The translations under genes and the position numbers were made by a program. The notes beneath the pieces are model-generated. The model searched no databases. It was not told the origin of the DNA and was given only the letters and a program-made list of their open reading frames with translations. A stretch of 17,614 bases of DNA from an uncultured Odoribacter sp. (GTDB lineage Bacteria > Bacteroidota > Bacteroidia > Bacteroidales > Marinifilaceae): NCBI GenBank assembly GCA_900544025.1, contig UQTM01000066.1, forward strand, positions 1 to 17,614, written 5' to 3'. The stretch's first letter is position 1. Each line of letters opens with the position of its first letter. Below, piece by piece: positions 15,201 to 17,614 of the stretch.

Positions 15201-16313
15201 ATGGGAGTTTTAGAATTTCAAAAATTACCGGTAAATACATTGGTGGGAGCCGACTGGCAGACCTTTAAAGGGATCACCCAGGGGCAAACCATAGACAAGG
15301 GGTATCGCACTAAATATTTCCTGACCAAAGTAGTATGCCGTTTGTTAAGTTCTTTGAAACCGATTCAGGACAGAAGATACAACAAACGCCTCAAAAATCA
15401 GGCAATCGACATGGAACCCGTATTTATCCTGGGACATTGGCGCAGCGGAACGACTTTCGTGCATAATGTGCTGGCACTCGATAAACATTTCGGTTATACC
15501 ACCACCTATCAAACGGTACTCCCTCATTTGATGTTGTGGGGACAACCTTTTTTTAAAAAGACGATGGCCTGGTTAATGCCCGACAAGCGCCCCACCGATA
15601 ATATGGAACTGAGTGTGGATTTACCGCAGGAAGAAGAATTCGCCCTCTCGAATATGATGCCTTACTCCTATTACAATTTCTGGTTTTTACCCAAAAACAC
15701 TTTAGAATATTGTGATAAATACCTTATCATGCAGACTTCCACGGAGGAAGAAATCAGAACATTCAAGAACACCTTCATGAAGCTGATAAAAATTTCGTTG
15801 TGGAATACCAAAGGCACACAATTTCTTTCTAAAAATCCTCCTCACACAGGAAGGGTAAAAGAGATTTTGGAAATGTTTCCTAACGCGAAATTCATTTACC
15901 TGATGCGTAATCCATATACGGTGTTCGAATCTACCCGTAGTTTCTTCACCAATACGATACAACCGCTAAAATTGCAAAACATTCCGAACGAATATATCGA
16001 AGCCAACATCCTCGATGTTTACCAGCGTTTGTATAAAAAATACGAAGAGGATAAAAAACTGATTCCGGCAGGGAATCTTATCGAAATCAAGTTTGAAGAT
16101 TTCGAAAGCAATGCCTTGGAAATGACCCGAAAAATCTATGAGACACTCTCATTGCCGGGATTCAACGAGGCAGAGCCTGCAATAAAAAAATATCTGGATA
16201 AAAAGAAAGGCTATAAAAAGAATGCCTATCAATACGATCCACGAACAATAGAACTGGTAGAAAAAAATTGGGGATTCGCCTTAAAACAATGGGGCTACGA
16301 AAACACAAAATAA
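15201..16313 (+). CDS. PAPS-dependent sulfotransferase family protein
   Basis: A 370-residue enzyme of the P-loop sulfotransferase superfamily, of the kind matched by the Sulfotransfer_3 model. It should transfer a sulfonate from PAPS to a hydroxyl (or amine) of a small molecule, lipid or glycan. The 5'-phosphosulfate loop is 'FILGHWRSGTTF' (75-86) and the 3'-phosphate site is 'YLMRNPYTVFESTRSFF' (233-249) with R236 and S244. 'LSKNPPHTGRV' (209-219) is the other conserved core stretch. No signal peptide or clear membrane helix is seen, so it is probably cytosolic or membrane-associated through its basic N-terminal helix (about 38-68). The gene directly follows cysQ-cysC-cysD-cysN, which supply PAPS and clear PAP. 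From memory, the B. thetaiotaomicron steroid/cholesterol sulfotransferase BT_0416 has the same context, so a sterol or other lipid acceptor is a reasonable but unproven guess. Confidence 0.9.
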   Translation: MGVLEFQKLPVNTLVGADWQTFKGITQGQTIDKGYRTKYFLTKVVCRLLSSLKPIQDRRYNKRLKNQAIDMEPVFILGHWRSGTTFVHNVLALDKHFGYTTTYQTVLPHLMLWGQPFFKKTMAWLMPDKRPTDNMELSVDLPQEEEFALSNMMPYSYYNFWFLPKNTLEYCDKYLIMQTSTEEEIRTFKNTFMKLIKISLWNTKGTQFLSKNPPHTGRVKEILEMFPNAKFIYLMRNPYTVFESTRSFFTNTIQPLKLQNIPNEYIEANILDVYQRLYKKYEEDKKLIPAGNLIEIKFEDFESNALEMTRKIYETLSLPGFNEAEPAIKKYLDKKKGYKKNAYQYDPRTIELVEKNWGFALKQWGYENTK

Positions 16314-16330
16314 TACTTGTGTCTTATTAT

Positions 16331-16372
16331 AAAACGGAATAAACACGACCAAAGCTGTGTTTATTCCGTTTT
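16331..16372. terminator. bidirectional terminator between convergent genes
   Basis: A perfect 16-bp inverted repeat (16331-16346 with 16357-16372) around a 10-base loop. The left arm starts with AAAA and the right arm ends in a T-run, so U-tracts exist for both directions. It lies 17 bases after the sulfotransferase stop and 45 bases beyond the stop of the convergent propeller gene, and probably serves both. Confidence 0.9.
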
Positions 16373-16417
16373 TCTTGTCTAATTTCTCCTTACTGTAATT
16401 TCTCCGGTAAAATTGAT

Positions 16418-17587
16418 TTATATATTAAATTTCACCTTCACAATTAACGGATTGCTATCCTCGTTACCCAATTTTATATCTTTCCGGGTAATTAAATATT
16501 TCTTCAAAGGGTCCATATCATTGGGTAAATTGGCTTTATCATACTCATTGTAATCATGAAATACATAATAGAAATAATCCTCATCGGAAGCATATCCTAT
16601 GACTAAATTAGGATTGCTTAAACCGACAACTTTCCAACTGATACCCGAAAGAGTTTTTTTATTGACCAAAAAGAATAGATTATTCGCATCTTCGGGAGCA
16701 GCACATGAAAAATAAAACTGATTTCGTGTTTCCTGAAAATAGATCGGTAATTTATAATACGGAGCATATATAAATCTTTGTAGATCAAACCCGCCATCGG
16801 TTTCAAATTTTATATATCTACAAGGGATACCTTTTTCTTTAAAGTCAATTTTTACAAATGGGTAGATTTCACCGTTCTTTATTCGATAACATATATTATC
16901 TCCGGTTTGTGGACGAATAAGATAGCTGTTATCGTAAGACTGTGTAATAATTCTCGAAACAATAACATAGTCCTCACGAAGCAAAAAATGGGCAATATGA
17001 TTCCCGTTTTTATCAAATTGATTCAAACAATAGAAATCATGTTCAAAATCACTATCATTAAACGGATTACATCCAAAAAGAAAAAAGCCGCCTTCAGTAG
17101 CAGGAGCTATTCCGATACAAGTAGGATATTTTTCTGGAAAAAGAGGTGTAATCTGTTGAATAAATTGTCCGTTATCTAAGGAATATTTTAAAACATTATT
17201 ATTATAATCTACTGCGAATAAAAATTTTCCATCGATGCACATATCGTATATTTTCTGATATTCGCCCGGAGCACGTCCTATTTTACCGATCCGGAACAAG
17301 AAATTTCCATTAGAATCAAATAAAAGGATTCCGGTCGAATTAAGAATCACAAGACGTTTATCCGAAGTCAATAATATTTTTTCGATATGTGTTATTAAAG
17401 ATTCGTCTGTTGTTTCCAGGGCTATCGTTTGGATTGAATCGATATAAGAATCGAAATCCCCTATCAGAGCTGTTTGCTCATGCGGGTAAGAAATTAAAAC
17501 CGATGCCCGCTCCTGTGATTTCGGATAATTACAACATACTGAAATAAAAATCACAGAAAATATAGTTACGAAAAATCTTATACTCAT
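16418..17587 (-). CDS. predicted exported six-bladed beta-propeller protein, probable lipoprotein
   Basis: A 389-residue protein beginning with a hydrophobic signal (MSIRFFVTIFSVIFISVCC). A cysteine at 18 or 19 could be lipidated, although the -1 residue (Val, or Cys) is poor for a lipobox. The mature part opens with a strand-rich segment ('IDSIQTIALETTDESLI', 49-65) and the motif 'GNFLFRIGKIGRAPGEYQKI' (94-113), typical of the Bacteroidetes six-bladed beta-propeller / BF3164-like (DUF5128) proteins. Repeated strand patterns such as 'FLFAVDYNNNVLKYS' and 'GDNICYRIKNGEIYPFVKIDF' fit propeller blades. Function in this family is unknown; members are abundant cell-surface or periplasmic proteins. 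The gene is more AT-rich than its neighbours and converges on the sulfotransferase gene, so it is probably not part of that cassette. No ribosome-binding site or promoter is obvious in the 27 bases available upstream. Confidence 0.8.
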   Translation of the reverse strand: MSIRFFVTIFSVIFISVCCNYPKSQERASVLISYPHEQTALIGDFDSYIDSIQTIALETTDESLITHIEKILLTSDKRLVILNSTGILLFDSNGNFLFRIGKIGRAPGEYQKIYDMCIDGKFLFAVDYNNNVLKYSLDNGQFIQQITPLFPEKYPTCIGIAPATEGGFFLFGCNPFNDSDFEHDFYCLNQFDKNGNHIAHFLLREDYVIVSRIITQSYDNSYLIRPQTGDNICYRIKNGEIYPFVKIDFKEKGIPCRYIKFETDGGFDLQRFIYAPYYKLPIYFQETRNQFYFSCAAPEDANNLFFLVNKKTLSGISWKVVGLSNPNLVIGYASDEDYFYYVFHDYNEYDKANLPNDMDPLKKYLITRKDIKLGNEDSNPLIVKVKFNI

Positions 17588-17614
17588 AATAAAAATACTT
17601 TATATTCATATTGT

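Noticed and set aside
1..17614. CRISPR arrays, insertion sequences, tRNA or rRNA genes
   Set aside because: No regularly spaced repeats, transposase motifs, terminal inverted repeats or RNA gene patterns were seen on either strand.

Overview
The window looks like a piece of a Bacteroidales chromosome, possibly from the Odoribacter/Butyricimonas/Parabacteroides side of the order. The evidence is Bacteroidetes-style -7 promoter elements (TAnnTTTG) upstream of several genes, few classical Shine-Dalgarno sites, a NodT-type outer-membrane efflux lipoprotein, a long single-chain PurL, and a six-bladed beta-propeller lipoprotein of a kind common in this phylum. The genus assignment is inference only.

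Positions 1-5713 (+ strand) hold a tripartite RND efflux operon: the 3' end of the periplasmic adaptor gene, an AcrB-like HAE-1 permease, and a TolC/NodT-like outer-membrane lipoprotein. An lpxA gene for the first step of lipid A synthesis follows only 21 bases later and ends at a clear terminator. A second, convergent block on the - strand (5936-10307) is purine metabolism: purL (de novo synthesis) followed by xpt (xanthine salvage), separated by a terminator that overlaps the likely xpt promoter. About 660 bases without a convincing gene (10308-10967) lie between purL and the next block. They hold the two divergent promoters and one orphan terminator-like hairpin.

The most interesting part is 10968-16313 (+ strand): cysQ, cysC, cysD, cysN and a PAPS-dependent sulfotransferase. 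CysD/CysN activate sulfate to APS, CysC phosphorylates it to PAPS, the sulfotransferase transfers the sulfonate to an unknown acceptor, and CysQ removes the by-product PAP. No PAPS reductase or sulfite reductase is present in the window, so the block reads as a sulfation cassette rather than cysteine biosynthesis. It resembles, from memory, the Bacteroides thetaiotaomicron cluster around the steroid sulfotransferase BT_0416. Two features stand out. CysN carries a C-terminal extension that looks like a decayed APS-kinase domain without its P-loop, next to an intact free-standing CysC. A perfect 14-bp terminator-like hairpin sits between cysN and the sulfotransferase gene, only 18 bases before the latter's start.

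The window ends with a convergent gene (16418-17587, - strand) for a predicted exported six-bladed beta-propeller protein, sharing a bidirectional 16-bp terminator hairpin with the sulfotransferase gene.
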